Source: Paracoccus sulfuroxidans (lineage in GTDB: Bacteria > Pseudomonadota > Alphaproteobacteria > Rhodobacterales > Rhodobacteraceae). Taken from it: a DNA stretch of 64,000 nucleotides. A program made the position numbers and the translations under genes. Positions 45,539 to 54,754 of this stretch are shown here, piece after piece; the stretch's first letter is position 1; each line of letters starts with the position of its first letter. Under the pieces are notes generated by a model that made no database searches, was not told the DNA's origin, and worked only from the letters and a program-made list of their open reading frames with translations. Where the stretch lies: NCBI RefSeq assembly GCF_007830335.1, contig NZ_VLKU01000008.1, positions 124,001 to 188,000 of the forward strand. Reading direction: 5' to 3'.

Positions 45539-47266
45539 GATGTCTCCGCCTCGCTGTCGGGCCGCCGCTGGATCGGCCCCGACCCCGCCATCGAACGCGC
45601 GGCCGAGGCCGTGGCGCAGGAAAGCCGCCTGCCCTTGGCCGTGGCCCGGATCCTGGCCACGCGCGGGGTCGCGCCTGCCGATGCGCAGACCTTTCTGGAC
45701 CCGCGCCTGCGCGACCTGCTGCCCGATCCCTTGACGCTGCGCGATATGGCCATTGCCGCCGGGCGCATCGCCCTTGCGGCCACCGCGCGGCAGCGCATCG
45801 CGATCTTTGCCGATTACGACGTGGACGGCGGTGCCTCGGCCGCGCTGCTGCTGGACTGGTTCCGCCAGCAGGGGCATGACGCGACCCTTTATATCCCCGA
45901 CCGCATCGACGAGGGCTATGGCCCGAACGCCCCGGCCATCGCGGCTTTGGCCGCCAATCACGACCTGATCATCTGTGTCGACTGCGGCACGCTGAGCCAT
46001 GAGGCGCTGGCCGCCGCTGGCCCAACCGATGTCGTCGTGCTGGACCACCACCAGGGGGGTGAGACGCTGCCCCCTGCTCTGGCCGTGGTGAACCCCAATC
46101 GCGCGGATGAGGACGGCAGTCTGGGCCATCTCTGCGCCGCTGGCGTGGTCTTCCTGACGCTGGTCCATGCCAACCGCCTGCTGCGCGCCGAGGGGCGTCC
46201 CCAGCCCGACCTGATCGGGCTGCTGGATCTGGTGGCGCTGGCCACGGTGGCCGATGTGGCACCGCTGGTGGGCGTGAACCGCGCCTTCGTGCGGCAGGGG
46301 CTGGTCGTCATGGCGCGGCGCGACCGGCCGGGTCTGGCAGCGCTTTCGGATGTGGCGCGGCTCGACAGCGCGCCCACGGCCTTCCACCTTGGCTTCCTGC
46401 TTGGGCCGCGCATCAATGCGGGTGGTCGCGTGGGGCGGGCCGATCTGGGGGCGCTGTGTCTTTCCACCCGCGACCCGCATCAAGCGGCGCGGCTGGCGAC
46501 CGAACTGGATGAGCTGAACCGCGACCGCCGCGCCATCGAGGCCGCCGTGCGGGAAGAGGCACTGGCGCAGGTCGATGCGCGCGGGCCCTCCGATTCTCTT
46601 GCCTGGGCGGCAGGCGACGGCTGGCACCCGGGCGTCGTCGGCATCGTCGCCGCCCGCGTCAAAGAGGCCAAGGACCTGCCCTCGGTCGTCATCGGGGTCG
46701 AGCGTGGCATCGGCAAGGGTTCGGCCCGCTCGGTCGCGGGCGTCGATCTGGGCCGCGCCATCCAGCGGCTGGCGGCCGAAGGGCTGCTGCTGAAGGGCGG
46801 CGGTCACGCGATGGCCGCAGGCCTGACAGTCGAAGAACAGGCGATTCCCGCCGCCATGGCGCGCCTTTCAGAGCTGCTGTCGCGCGAGATGGCCACCCGC
46901 TCGGGCGCGGGAGAGCTGCGCATCTCGGGCCTTCTGGACCCGGCGGGCGCGGATGTCGAGTTGCTGCATCTGCTGGAGCGCGCCGGTCCCTTCGGACAGG
47001 CCGCCCCTGCCCCACGCTTTGCCTTTGCCGAGCAGCTGATCGACAGCGCCTCGACCATGGGCGACAGCCACCTGCGCCTGCGCTTCCGCAGCCCCGGCAG
47101 CCCGCCGCTTGAGGCCGTGGCCTGGGGCGCGATGTCCGGCCCGCTGGGGCCTGCGCTGCTGGCCGCCAAGGGGCGGCGCTTCCATCTGGCGGGCAAGCTG
47201 GAACTGTCGCAATGGGGCGGGCGCGAGCGGGTCCGCCTGCGCCTTGATGACGCCGCACCGGCCTGA
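45524..47266 (+). CDS. recJ: Single-stranded-DNA-specific exonuclease RecJ
   Basis: 580 aa from ATG 45524 (ATG 45506 gives 586). 5'-3' ssDNA exonuclease of recombination and mismatch repair. DHH-family motifs: FADYDVDGGASAALL, ICVDCG, VVLDHHQGG, and in the DHHA1 domain SVAGVDLGRAIQRL with GGGHAMAAG. The OB-fold C-terminus ends RVRLRLDD. Start region sits inside a hairpin. Confidence 0.95.
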   Translation: MTAFLDVSASLSGRRWIGPDPAIERAAEAVAQESRLPLAVARILATRGVAPADAQTFLDPRLRDLLPDPLTLRDMAIAAGRIALAATARQRIAIFADYDVDGGASAALLLDWFRQQGHDATLYIPDRIDEGYGPNAPAIAALAANHDLIICVDCGTLSHEALAAAGPTDVVVLDHHQGGETLPPALAVVNPNRADEDGSLGHLCAAGVVFLTLVHANRLLRAEGRPQPDLIGLLDLVALATVADVAPLVGVNRAFVRQGLVVMARRDRPGLAALSDVARLDSAPTAFHLGFLLGPRINAGGRVGRADLGALCLSTRDPHQAARLATELDELNRDRRAIEAAVREEALAQVDARGPSDSLAWAAGDGWHPGVVGIVAARVKEAKDLPSVVIGVERGIGKGSARSVAGVDLGRAIQRLAAEGLLLKGGGHAMAAGLTVEEQAIPAAMARLSELLSREMATRSGAGELRISGLLDPAGADVELLHLLERAGPFGQAAPAPRFAFAEQLIDSASTMGDSHLRLRFRSPGSPPLEAVAWGAMSGPLGPALLAAKGRRFHLAGKLELSQWGGRERVRLRLDDAAPA

Positions 47267-47282
47267 ATCGCCGGGAAATTTT

Positions 47283-47318
47283 GACCTTTCGGAAATAAAT
47301 GCGGAAAGGTCGATTTTT
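47283..47318 (+). terminator. Intrinsic terminator of recJ
   Basis: GACCTTTC (47283-47290) and GAAAGGTC (47304-47311) with a 13-nt loop, then GATTTTT. Confidence 0.72.
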
Positions 47319-47393
47319 ACCCTTGCGCCCCTCAGGGACCTGGCCTAAACACCGCTCCACACCGCAGGGCACTGCCCGACGGAAGAAGAAAGT

Positions 47394-47468
47394 GGCCCGT
47401 TCGTCTATCGGTTAGGACGTCAGGTTTTCAACCTGAAAAGAGGGGTTCGACTCCCCTACGGGCTGCCA
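47394..47468 (+). tRNA. tRNA-Glu (anticodon TTC)
   Basis: Acceptor GGCCCGT/ACGGGCT (first pair G-U), anticodon stem TCAGG/CCTGA with loop TTTTCAA (anticodon TTC), T-arm GGGG-TTCGACT-CCCC, discriminator G and encoded CCA. Confidence 0.95.
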
Positions 47469-47565
47469 CTCCACCTGAAAATCACCTCAGATCAACACCT
47501 TGAGCGCAGTATTGCATGCGATCACACATGTCTGCGACGCAGGTCAAATCCCCGCTGAAACGCAA

Positions 47566-47594
47566 CAATCCGCCAGTGATCCACCGGCGGATTG
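47566..47594 (-). terminator. Hairpin downstream of the L,D-transpeptidase gene
   Basis: CAATCCGCC / GGCGGATTG, 9-bp stem with an 11-nt loop; on the minus strand it is followed by TTGCGTTT. Located 27 nt after the transpeptidase stop. Confidence 0.55.
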
Positions 47595-47620
47595 CGTGTC
47601 TTTCGTGCCTTGTGCGGCGA

Positions 47621-48286
47621 CTACATGATCAGGACCTGCGTGCCGACGCCGGCAAGGCCGAACAGTTCGGTGATATGCTCATTGTAAAGCCCATAGCAGC
47701 CGTCCGAGGACTTGCGCCCGATCTTGCGCGTGTCATGCGTGCCGTGGATCAGATAGGCGGGCCAGGTCAGGTAAAGCGCATAGGGGCCCAGCGGGTTCTC
47801 GGGCGCACCGCCTTTGACCTGCACGGGCAGCGAGGGGTTGCGCTCGCGCATGCTGGGCGTGGGGGTCCAGGTGGGGGATTGCGCCTTGCGGACGATCTCG
47901 GTCCGGCCGCGACGGGTCAGTTCCTCGGTGATGGGGATCGAGCTTGGGAACAGGCGATAGGTCGCCTCATCCTCGGACCAGTAATGCAGCGCGCGCGAGG
48001 TGACATCGACCAGAATCGCCCCATGCTGAAGGCTGGGGAAATAGGGCCGCCAGTCCTGCCCCCGGAAGCTCGAGATGTTGCGGCGGCTGTCGGCATTCGG
48101 GTCCAGCTGATAGGTCCCCAGATCCGGCGCGGCACCGCCCTGCGACTGGCCAAGGATCTGCTGCCCGGTCGTCGGGTCGATCGCCTGCCCCCATGCCGGT
48201 GCGGTCACGCCCAGCGTTCCAAAGGCCAATGCGCTGCCCAGAAAGCCGCGCCTGCCCAACCGATGCATCTGTCCTGTCTTGTCCAT
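47621..48286 (-). CDS. Tat-exported L,D-transpeptidase (YkuD domain)
   Basis: 221 aa from ATG 48286. N-terminal twin-arginine signal RRGFLGSALAFGTLGV then AWGQA, so export by Tat is likely. The YkuD domain carries the catalytic IHGTHDTRKIGRKSSDGCYGLYN, with His, Gly and active Cys. It would crosslink peptidoglycan 3-3 or attach lipoproteins in the periplasm. The upstream ATG at 48352 is unlikely because it adds a polar stretch before the signal. Confidence 0.92.
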   Translation of the reverse strand: MDKTGQMHRLGRRGFLGSALAFGTLGVTAPAWGQAIDPTTGQQILGQSQGGAAPDLGTYQLDPNADSRRNISSFRGQDWRPYFPSLQHGAILVDVTSRALHYWSEDEATYRLFPSSIPITEELTRRGRTEIVRKAQSPTWTPTPSMRERNPSLPVQVKGGAPENPLGPYALYLTWPAYLIHGTHDTRKIGRKSSDGCYGLYNEHITELFGLAGVGTQVLIM

Positions 48287-48422
48287 CTCGACTGCCCTTT
48301 TTCCTTTGTTCCGGGCCGCCACCATGCCGAAAGCCCCGGACGGGGCGACCATCTGGGGCGGGTGTGCAAAGCGGAGCTTAAGGCAGGCTTAAACCTCCCG
48401 GACCAAGACGTCCGGGATGCGA

Positions 48423-49655
48423 TCACGAGGTCGCGACCGCCTCATTCTCAGAGATGCGGCGCATCAGGAACAGCGCCAGCCCCGAACAGATCAGCGTCGC
48501 CGCCACCAGCGGACGCAGCGAGCCGTCGAACATCAGCCCGACCGGCGCGGCAATCAGCACCGCGCCCAGCGTCGAGGCCGCCGAGACGATCGAGGCCGTC
48601 ATGCCCGCGATATGCCCCTTGCGCTGCATCGCCATGGCGTTGAGGTTGCCGAAGGTGATCCCCGCCATGAAAAAGACGCTGACCGCCCAGGCGAAGAAAA
48701 CCGCAAACCGCAGGCCCTCGGGGACGATGCCCGACACCACCAGCAGCAGCATCACCGCCGAGACCACCGTCTGCATGGCATAGGCCACGGTCACGATGCG
48801 CTTCATGCCCAGTCGCACGACATAGCGCACGTTCAGGATGGTGCCCGTGCCCGACAGCAGCGCCATCACCGCAAACCAGGTCGGGAAGCTATCGGTCTTG
48901 CCGAACAGATCCGCATAGATCTGCTGCGAGGAACTGAGCAGCGAAAACATTTGCCCAAAGCCAAGCGCCATGACGACGATGACCAGCCGGACCTGCCCAT
49001 CGCCGATCACCTCGCGCGCCGAAGCGATCAGGTTGCCGACGCTCAGCGGGATGCGCCGGGGGGCGGGCAGCGTCTCGTCCCGGCGCAGGTTCAGCCAAGT
49101 CGCACCCAGGATTGCCAGCAGGATGAACGAGGCAAAGACCCCCCGCCAACCGGCGACATGGATCACCACCGAGCCCAGCGAGGGCGCGACGGCGGGCACA
49201 AGGATGAAGATCATCATCACGAAGCTGGTGATCTTGGCCATCTCGCGCCCCTGATAAAGGTCGCGGACCATGGCCAGCCCGACGATGCGCGGGGCGGCCG
49301 CACCGAACCCTTGGACAAAGCGCGCCAGCAGCAGCAGCCACAGCGAATCCGCAAAGATCGCTGCGAAGGCCGCCAGCGCATAGATAATGAAACCGATTGT
49401 CATGACCGGCTTGCGCCCGAAAGCATCGGACAGCGGCCCCGCCCCCAGCGTGCCCAGCGACATGCCCGCCATGAAGGCCGTCAGCACCAGCTGCGCGCGG
49501 TTCACATTTTCCGGCGTCAGCTTCTGCGCGATCTCGGGTAAAGCGGGCAGCATGGAATCGATCGAGAAGGCGACAAGCGCCATGATCACCGCCTGCATGG
49601 CGATGAATTCCGGCAAAGATTGTCGATTGGCGGGTCTGTGGTTCGGGTCGGTCAT
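48423..49655 (-). CDS. Bcr/CflA-family MFS drug efflux transporter
   Basis: 410 aa with 12 membrane helices. The first helix SLPEFIAMQAVIMALVAFSIDSMLPALPEI matches the Bcr/CflA drug:H+ antiporter family; the MFS motif A is GPLSDAFGRKPVM near residue 75. Substrate unknown. Start ATG 49655 favoured over 49667. 97 bp from the divergent DUF1489 gene. Confidence 0.9.
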   Translation of the reverse strand: MTDPNHRPANRQSLPEFIAMQAVIMALVAFSIDSMLPALPEIAQKLTPENVNRAQLVLTAFMAGMSLGTLGAGPLSDAFGRKPVMTIGFIIYALAAFAAIFADSLWLLLLARFVQGFGAAAPRIVGLAMVRDLYQGREMAKITSFVMMIFILVPAVAPSLGSVVIHVAGWRGVFASFILLAILGATWLNLRRDETLPAPRRIPLSVGNLIASAREVIGDGQVRLVIVVMALGFGQMFSLLSSSQQIYADLFGKTDSFPTWFAVMALLSGTGTILNVRYVVRLGMKRIVTVAYAMQTVVSAVMLLLVVSGIVPEGLRFAVFFAWAVSVFFMAGITFGNLNAMAMQRKGHIAGMTASIVSAASTLGAVLIAAPVGLMFDGSLRPLVAATLICSGLALFLMRRISENEAVATS

Positions 49656-49752
49656 CGTCTTCCCCATATGCCCATCCGCGTTACCCCCGCCCTTCCAAGG
49701 TTACAACCCGGCAATCTTGCGCCCGGACCGGGGAAGGCTGTATCTGCAGGGC

Positions 49753-50175
49753 ATGAGTGGAACGCTGAATCTCATCAAACTCTGCGTCGGCTGCGACGAC
49801 CCGGCCGAGCTGGAAGCCTGGCAGGCGACGCGCTGGCAGGGCGGGAACGCCCGCCACGTCACCCGCATGTGGCCCAAGCGCGAGGCCGAACTGCTGGACG
49901 GCGGCTCGATCTATTGGGTCTTCAAGGGGGTCTTGCAGGCGCGCCAGCCCATCGTCGCGCTTGAGGAAGTCACGGGCGAGGATGGCATCCGCCGCTGCGC
50001 GCTGATTCTGGCGCCGGGGCTGGTGCGGGTCAGCGCCGTGCCCCGCCGCCCGTTTCAGGGCTGGCGCTATCTGGCGGGCACGGATGCCCCGCCGGACCTG
50101 CCGAAGGGCCGCGAGGCCGAGCCGTCGCTGCCCAGCGACATCGCGCAGGCGCTGGCCGATATGGGCCTGCGCTAG
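49753..50175 (+). CDS. DUF1489-family protein
   Basis: 140 aa. LIKLCVGCDDPAELEAWQATRW start, TRMWPKREAELLDGGSIYWVFKGVL and ILAPGLVRVSAVPRRPFQGWRYL are characteristic of this small alphaproteobacterial family of unknown function. No membrane segment or signal peptide. Convergent with the acyl-CoA synthetase gene. Confidence 0.88.
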   Translation: MSGTLNLIKLCVGCDDPAELEAWQATRWQGGNARHVTRMWPKREAELLDGGSIYWVFKGVLQARQPIVALEEVTGEDGIRRCALILAPGLVRVSAVPRRPFQGWRYLAGTDAPPDLPKGREAEPSLPSDIAQALADMGLR

Positions 50176-50207
50176 GGGCAGAGACCGGCCCTGCCCCGCG
50201 CTTTGGC

Positions 50208-51878
50208 TTAGCTGCGCGCGCGCAGCTCGACCCGGCGGATCTTGCCCGAGATGGTCTTTGGCAGTTCGGTCACAAAAGTCACCTTGCGCGGGTATTTGTA
50301 AGGCGCGGTGCGTTCGCGGCAGAAGCTCTGGATGTTCTTGACCAGATCGTCCGAGGGCTCGATGCCCTTCATCAGGATGATATAGGCCGAGACGATTTCG
50401 CCCCGCTCGGGGTCGGGCTCGCCGATCACCGCGCTTTCGGCGACGGCGTCATGCTCCAGCAGGGTGCTTTCGACCTCGAACGGGCTGATGCGATAGCCGG
50501 ATGAGGTGATCAGGTCATCGGCGCGGCCGACGAACCAGAAATAGCCGTCCTCGTCACGCCGGGCGGTGTCGCCGGTGTAATACCAGCCGTTGCGGAACGC
50601 TTTCCGGTCGGGGCCATTCGCGGTGAAATAGCCGGTGAAGAGGCCCGGCGGCCAGGGCTCGGTGACGCGCATTGCGATATTGCCGACCTCGCCCTGCGGG
50701 GTCTCATTGCCCGCATCATCGACGACCCGCATGTCAAGACCCGGCACCGGCAGGCCGGTCGCGCCGATCTTGACGGGCTTGCCGGGGAAGTTGCCGATGA
50801 TGTTCAGGGTCTCGGTCTGGCCATAGCCATCGGCGATGGTGGTGCCGGTGCTGTCCTTCCAGAAGCGGATCACCTCGGGGTTCAAGGGCTCGCCCGCGCC
50901 AAGCGAGCGGCGGATCGATGAGAGGTCGTAGCCCGACAGATCCATCTGCGCGAAGGCGCGATAAACGGTCGGGGGCGCGCAGAAGGTGTTCACGCCCAGC
51001 TTGCCGACCAACCGCAGATGCAGATCGGCGTCAAAGCCGGTGCCGTTGAACAGAACCACCGTGCATTCGGCCAGAAACTGGGGAAACAGCATCCCCCAGG
51101 CAGCCTTCGCCCAACCCGTATCGGTCAGGGTCCAGTGCACATCGTCCCGCGTCAGGTCCATCCAGAAGAGCGCCGTCGAGGCATGGGCCAGCGCATAGGA
51201 ATAATCGCGCGGCACCATCTTGGGCATGCCCGTGGTGCCAGAGGTGAAATAGCCCATCATCACGTCGTCGCGGCGCGTTTCGGGGCGGCGATCCTCGGGG
51301 ACGGTATCGGCGGCGGTCTCGGTGATCTCTTGTGACGAGGTCCACCCCTCGACCGGCCCGCCCAGCACGATGAAATATTCCAGCGAGGGGCAATCGGCCC
51401 GGATCTGATCGACCTTGCCGCAATGCTCGGGTGAGACGATGACGGCGCGCGCGCCCACGGCATTCACCCGGTAAGCGATGTCCTTCGCGGTCAGCTGCGT
51501 GGTGCCGGGCAGCGAGACGACGCCCATCTTCATGCAGCCGAAGATCGCGTCATACCATTCGGGAATCCGCCCCGCGACCAGCACCGCGAAATCGCCCTTC
51601 TTCAGCCCCAAAGCGTCCAGCGCATTGGCGAAGCGAGATGATCGACGCGACAGATCGCTATAGTTCAGCTGCCCGATCTGGCTGCCGTCGCCCGACACGG
51701 TGATGACCGCGACCTTGTCCCGATTGGCGCCGATATCGTCAATGACATCATAGGCATAGTTGAAATACTCGGGGCATTCGAAGCGGTAATCCTTCACCGC
51801 CTGATCATAGTCACGGGGGCTGGCCATCAGCCGCGCGACGGCCTGAGCCGCCTGTTCGTGCCGGGTGGGTGCTTGCAT
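50208..51878 (-). CDS. Acyl-CoA synthetase (AMP-forming, medium-chain type)
   Basis: 556 aa from ATG 51878 (GGAGGAGAG upstream). Activates a carboxylic acid with ATP and CoA. P-loop YFTSGTTGMPKMVPRD, A5 motif ADGYGQTE, YTGDTARRDEDGYFWFVGRADDLI, and C-terminal catalytic Lys in LPKTISGKIRRVELR. The MACS-like N-terminus (YFNYAYDVIDDI) suggests short/medium-chain or aryl acids. Adjacent to the aldehyde dehydrogenase and qhp genes, it fits activation of butyrate from butylamine. Confidence 0.9.
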   Translation of the reverse strand: MQAPTRHEQAAQAVARLMASPRDYDQAVKDYRFECPEYFNYAYDVIDDIGANRDKVAVITVSGDGSQIGQLNYSDLSRRSSRFANALDALGLKKGDFAVLVAGRIPEWYDAIFGCMKMGVVSLPGTTQLTAKDIAYRVNAVGARAVIVSPEHCGKVDQIRADCPSLEYFIVLGGPVEGWTSSQEITETAADTVPEDRRPETRRDDVMMGYFTSGTTGMPKMVPRDYSYALAHASTALFWMDLTRDDVHWTLTDTGWAKAAWGMLFPQFLAECTVVLFNGTGFDADLHLRLVGKLGVNTFCAPPTVYRAFAQMDLSGYDLSSIRRSLGAGEPLNPEVIRFWKDSTGTTIADGYGQTETLNIIGNFPGKPVKIGATGLPVPGLDMRVVDDAGNETPQGEVGNIAMRVTEPWPPGLFTGYFTANGPDRKAFRNGWYYTGDTARRDEDGYFWFVGRADDLITSSGYRISPFEVESTLLEHDAVAESAVIGEPDPERGEIVSAYIILMKGIEPSDDLVKNIQSFCRERTAPYKYPRKVTFVTELPKTISGKIRRVELRARS

Positions 51879-51906
51879 CTCGGGTGCTCTCCTCCAAGGA
51901 CGGATG

Positions 51907-51967
51907 CGCGACGCAAGGACATGCCGCCGCCCCTCCTCCGGGCCAGTCGGCATGCCGATGCGTCGCG
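51907..51967. repeat. Inverted repeat enclosing a palindrome upstream of the acyl-CoA synthetase
   Basis: CGCGACGC (51907-51914) and GCGTCGCG (51960-51967) flank TCGGCATGCCGA (51947-51958), a perfect 12-bp palindrome. It sits 29-89 nt before the acyl-CoA synthetase start and may be a regulator site or leader structure. Confidence 0.4.
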
Positions 51968-51982
51968 GCTATTGCGTCAGGC

Positions 51983-52006
51983 TGCGCGGCCAGAACGGGC
52001 CGCGCA
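51983..52006 (-). terminator. Hairpin after the aldehyde dehydrogenase gene
   Basis: TGCGCGGCC and GGCCGCGCA form a 9-bp stem with a 6-nt loop, 15 nt after the dehydrogenase stop. No T-run follows on the minus strand, so read-through to the synthetase is possible. Confidence 0.5.
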
Positions 52007-52020
52007 ATCCCTATTTTCAA

Positions 52021-53424
52021 TCAGCGCGCTTCGTTGACCACGCGGATCTGGGTGAACTCGGCCAGACCTTCCTCGGCGAACTCGACGCCAAGGCCGGATT
52101 GCTTGGCCCCGCCGAAGGGCATGTTCGGACCGAAATCGAGGTGCTTGTTGATCCAGATGGTGCCGCTTTCCATCTGCTCGGCGATGCGGGTGTTTTCCTC
52201 GCGGTCCTCACCCCAGACCGAGCCGCCCAGCCCGTATTCGCCCGCGTTGACCGCGCGCACGATGCTGTCGGCGTCGTCAAAGCGGATCACCGGCAGGATC
52301 GGGCCGAACTGTTCCTCGTCCACGATGCGGTGGCCGTCCTGCACGTCGGCGACGATGGTCGGGCGCAGGAAGAAGCCCTTGCGATCCTCGACCTCGCCAC
52401 CGGCGATGATGCGGCCATCGGCGCGGGCCGAGGCGATGAATTCCTGCACCTTCTCATATTGGGCGCGGTTCTGGATCGGGCCGATGGTGGTGCCCTGCTT
52501 CAACCCGTCATCGACAACGGCGGCATTGGCAAGCTCGGCCAAACGGTCGCAGACGTCCTCATAGATCGACTCGTGGACATAGGCGCGCTTGATCGCAAGG
52601 CAGACCTGACCCGCGTTCATGAAGGCGCCCGCAAAAAGGCCCGGCGCGACCTTCGCGGGGTCCGCGCCCGGCAGCACGATGGCGGCGTCATTGCCGCCCA
52701 GCTCCAGCGTCAGCCGCTTGATGGTGCCCGCAGCACTCGCCATGACCTTCTGCCCGGTCGCGGTCGAGCCGGTGAAGGTGATCTTCGCGACATCCGGATG
52801 CGCGGTCAGCTGCCCGCCCAGATCATTCAGGTCGGTCACGATGTTGACGACGCCTGCGGGCAGCATCCCGGCCATGATCTCACCCAGTTTCAGCGTCGCA
52901 AGCGGCGTGGTGGGCGAGGGTTTGATGACGATGGTATTGCCCGCCAACAGCGCCAGCGGCAGTTTGAAGGCGATGATCAGGACCGGGAAGTTCCACGGGA
53001 TGATCGCACCGACCACGCCCAGAGGCTTGCGGAACTGGCGCACCAGACGGTTTTCATTGTCCTCGATCACCTTCACCGGCAGGTCATAGCTGGCAAGGTG
53101 GCGGATGAAGGCACAGCTGTAGGCGATCTCGGCGGTGGCCTCGGGCAGCGGCTTGCCCTGTTCCTGCGTCAGCAGGCGGGCAAGATCGTCGATCTGCGCC
53201 TCGATCCGGTCAGCGAGGTCCAGGATCAGCTGGCGGCGCGCCTCGATGGGGGTCGCGGCCCAAGCCGGGAAAGCGGCCTTTGCGGCGGCAATCGCCTCAT
53301 CCATCTGCGCGGCCGAGCCGCGGGGCGCGCGGGCCAGCACCTCTTCGGTGGCGGGGTTGATGACGTCCATCTCGTTCGCGCCATCGACCAGTTTGCCGCC
53401 GATCAGCAGTTTGTATTCGGTCAT
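52021..53424 (-). CDS. NAD(P)+-dependent aldehyde dehydrogenase
   Basis: 467 aa from ATG 53424, with AGGAGG 6 nt upstream. ALDH fold: PWNFPVLI, FTGSTATGQKV cofactor loop, catalytic Glu in TLELGGNDAAIVL, nucleophile Cys275 in NAGQVCLAIKR, EEQFGPILPV. Would oxidise the aldehyde released by amine dehydrogenase QHNDH to the acid. Its upstream region carries a copy of the 16-bp motif found between qhpA and qhpG. Substrate (butyraldehyde-like) is inferred from context. Confidence 0.93.
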   Translation of the reverse strand: MTEYKLLIGGKLVDGANEMDVINPATEEVLARAPRGSAAQMDEAIAAAKAAFPAWAATPIEARRQLILDLADRIEAQIDDLARLLTQEQGKPLPEATAEIAYSCAFIRHLASYDLPVKVIEDNENRLVRQFRKPLGVVGAIIPWNFPVLIIAFKLPLALLAGNTIVIKPSPTTPLATLKLGEIMAGMLPAGVVNIVTDLNDLGGQLTAHPDVAKITFTGSTATGQKVMASAAGTIKRLTLELGGNDAAIVLPGADPAKVAPGLFAGAFMNAGQVCLAIKRAYVHESIYEDVCDRLAELANAAVVDDGLKQGTTIGPIQNRAQYEKVQEFIASARADGRIIAGGEVEDRKGFFLRPTIVADVQDGHRIVDEEQFGPILPVIRFDDADSIVRAVNAGEYGLGGSVWGEDREENTRIAEQMESGTIWINKHLDFGPNMPFGGAKQSGLGVEFAEEGLAEFTQIRVVNEAR

Positions 53425-53785
53425 CTTCATCCTCCTGAAATGCCGGTTCGCCCCCCGGGATCGGGGCCAGGCGTCCGCCGCCATGGCGGTTTGCACCAGC
53501 AAAGCGCGGGCGTTGTGTTGATTCTTGCCAATTCCGGCCAGTTCGCATTTCGCGCGCCACCGCGCCGGAATTCTGGCCGCAAATGTCAAACCCGGATTTT
53601 CGCGCAGCGCCACACTGGCGCGTAAAGCACCATGATTGCCGGTACTTACGATGCATTCCCAGAATTCACGGGTTCGACAGGATTCTGACCCGTTTCAAAC
53701 GGCTGTGCTATAGTTCGGTAACAGGGAAGTGACGCCGAACCGCGACGGGAAAGTCAAAAGCGGACGGCTGCATGAGGATGGTTGG
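53425..53785. other. 361-bp divergent control region, aldehyde dehydrogenase / qhpR
   Basis: No gene beyond the possible GTG extension of qhpR at 53729. It contains the motif copy at 53573-53588 and should hold both promoters. TTGATTCTTGCCAATTCCGG at about 53518-53537 and TTTCAAACGG...GTGCTATAG near 53693-53713 are the AT-richer places. Confidence 0.6.
53573..53588 (+). promoter_or_regulatory. Predicted QhpR-type operator (copy C)
   Basis: CTGGCCGCAAATGTCA, 15 of 16 identical to the copy at 61689-61704. Its centre is 156 nt before the aldehyde dehydrogenase ATG and 205 nt before the qhpR ATG. The following AAACCCG also recurs (reverse strand) beside the qhpG copy. Confidence 0.6.
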
Positions 53786-54754
53786 ATGCAAACATCATGG
53801 ATACGGGCGCCCGTGATCCCGTCGCTGATTGGTGAATCCGGGCCCAGCGAGGCCGCCGTGCCTCTGGATTTTTTTGTCGGCCAGCTGGAAGCCAGCCGCA
53901 GCAACTCGAAGAACCCGATGGCGCTGTGGTCTCTGGGTGAGGCCATCGACCTGCGCAGTCTGGGCTGTCTGGGCGAAGCGGTGCTGAACAGCGCCACCCT
54001 GGGCAAGGCGCTGCGTGTCTTTGCGCAGGGCTTCGCGGTCATCCAGTCGAACACGCAGGTGCAAACGCTGGTCGATGAGAATGAGACCCATGTGACCTAT
54101 CGCGTGCTCGACCCGCATATCTGGCCGCGCCGCGCCGATGCCGAGCTGAGCCTTGGCCTGATCCGCGGGATCTGCGCGGCCTTCGGGCTGCGGCGCGACG
54201 CCGTGCGGGCCGTGGGGTTCGAGCATCAGCAGGACAGCGACACCCGCCCCTTCGCGCAGCATGCCGGTTGCGCGCTGAGCTTCGGGCATGAGGAAAACCG
54301 GCTGACTCTGCCGACGCAGGCACTGTCGCAGCGCCGCAGCACCGAGCCCTCGCCCGAAGTCGAGCGCCAATCGCTCAAGGTGCTGGAAAACGCCCTCACC
54401 GAGCAGCGCCGCACCGCCCCCGCCTCGCAGCGGGTCCGTCAGACCGTTCTGAGCCAACTCGGGCGCGGAGATGTCAGCCAGCAGGCTGTCGCATCGGCTT
54501 TGGGGATGTCGGAACGTTCGCTGCGCCGGGCGCTGGCACAGGAGGGACGGCCCTTCCACGAGATTCTTGAGGAATGCCGCCGCGCGCAGGGTTTTGCGCT
54601 TCTGGTGCGCACCGACCAGCGCCTCAGCGAGATCGCGCTGGCACTTGGCTATTCCGATCAGACCGCCTTTTCGCGCGCGTTCTCGCGCTGGTTCGGGCTG
54701 TCGCCGCTGGAGATCCGCCGCAATGGCGCGATCGAGGAAAGCGTGATCCGCTGA
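53786..54754 (+). CDS. qhpR: AraC-family transcriptional regulator QhpR
   Basis: 322 aa from ATG 53786 (GTG at 53729 gives 341). N-terminal ~200 residues resemble the arabinose-binding-like sensor of OruR/ArgR-type AraC proteins (PVIPSLIGESGP, LGEAIDLRSLGCLGEAVLNSATLGKAL); the C-terminal ~95 residues are an AraC DNA-binding domain (VSQQAVASALGMSERSLRRALAQEG and SEIALALGYSDQTAFSRAFSRWFG). In Paracoccus, QhpR activates the qhp operon with amines. The last 97 bp overlap the convergent qhpF 3' end. Confidence 0.9.
   Translation: MQTSWIRAPVIPSLIGESGPSEAAVPLDFFVGQLEASRSNSKNPMALWSLGEAIDLRSLGCLGEAVLNSATLGKALRVFAQGFAVIQSNTQVQTLVDENETHVTYRVLDPHIWPRRADAELSLGLIRGICAAFGLRRDAVRAVGFEHQQDSDTRPFAQHAGCALSFGHEENRLTLPTQALSQRRSTEPSPEVERQSLKVLENALTEQRRTAPASQRVRQTVLSQLGRGDVSQQAVASALGMSERSLRRALAQEGRPFHEILEECRRAQGFALLVRTDQRLSEIALALGYSDQTAFSRAFSRWFGLSPLEIRRNGAIEESVIR

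Noticed and set aside
44504-46807. 767-codon open frame on the minus strand opposite glpX and recJ
   Set aside because: Spans two certain genes on the other strand and has shadow-like composition.
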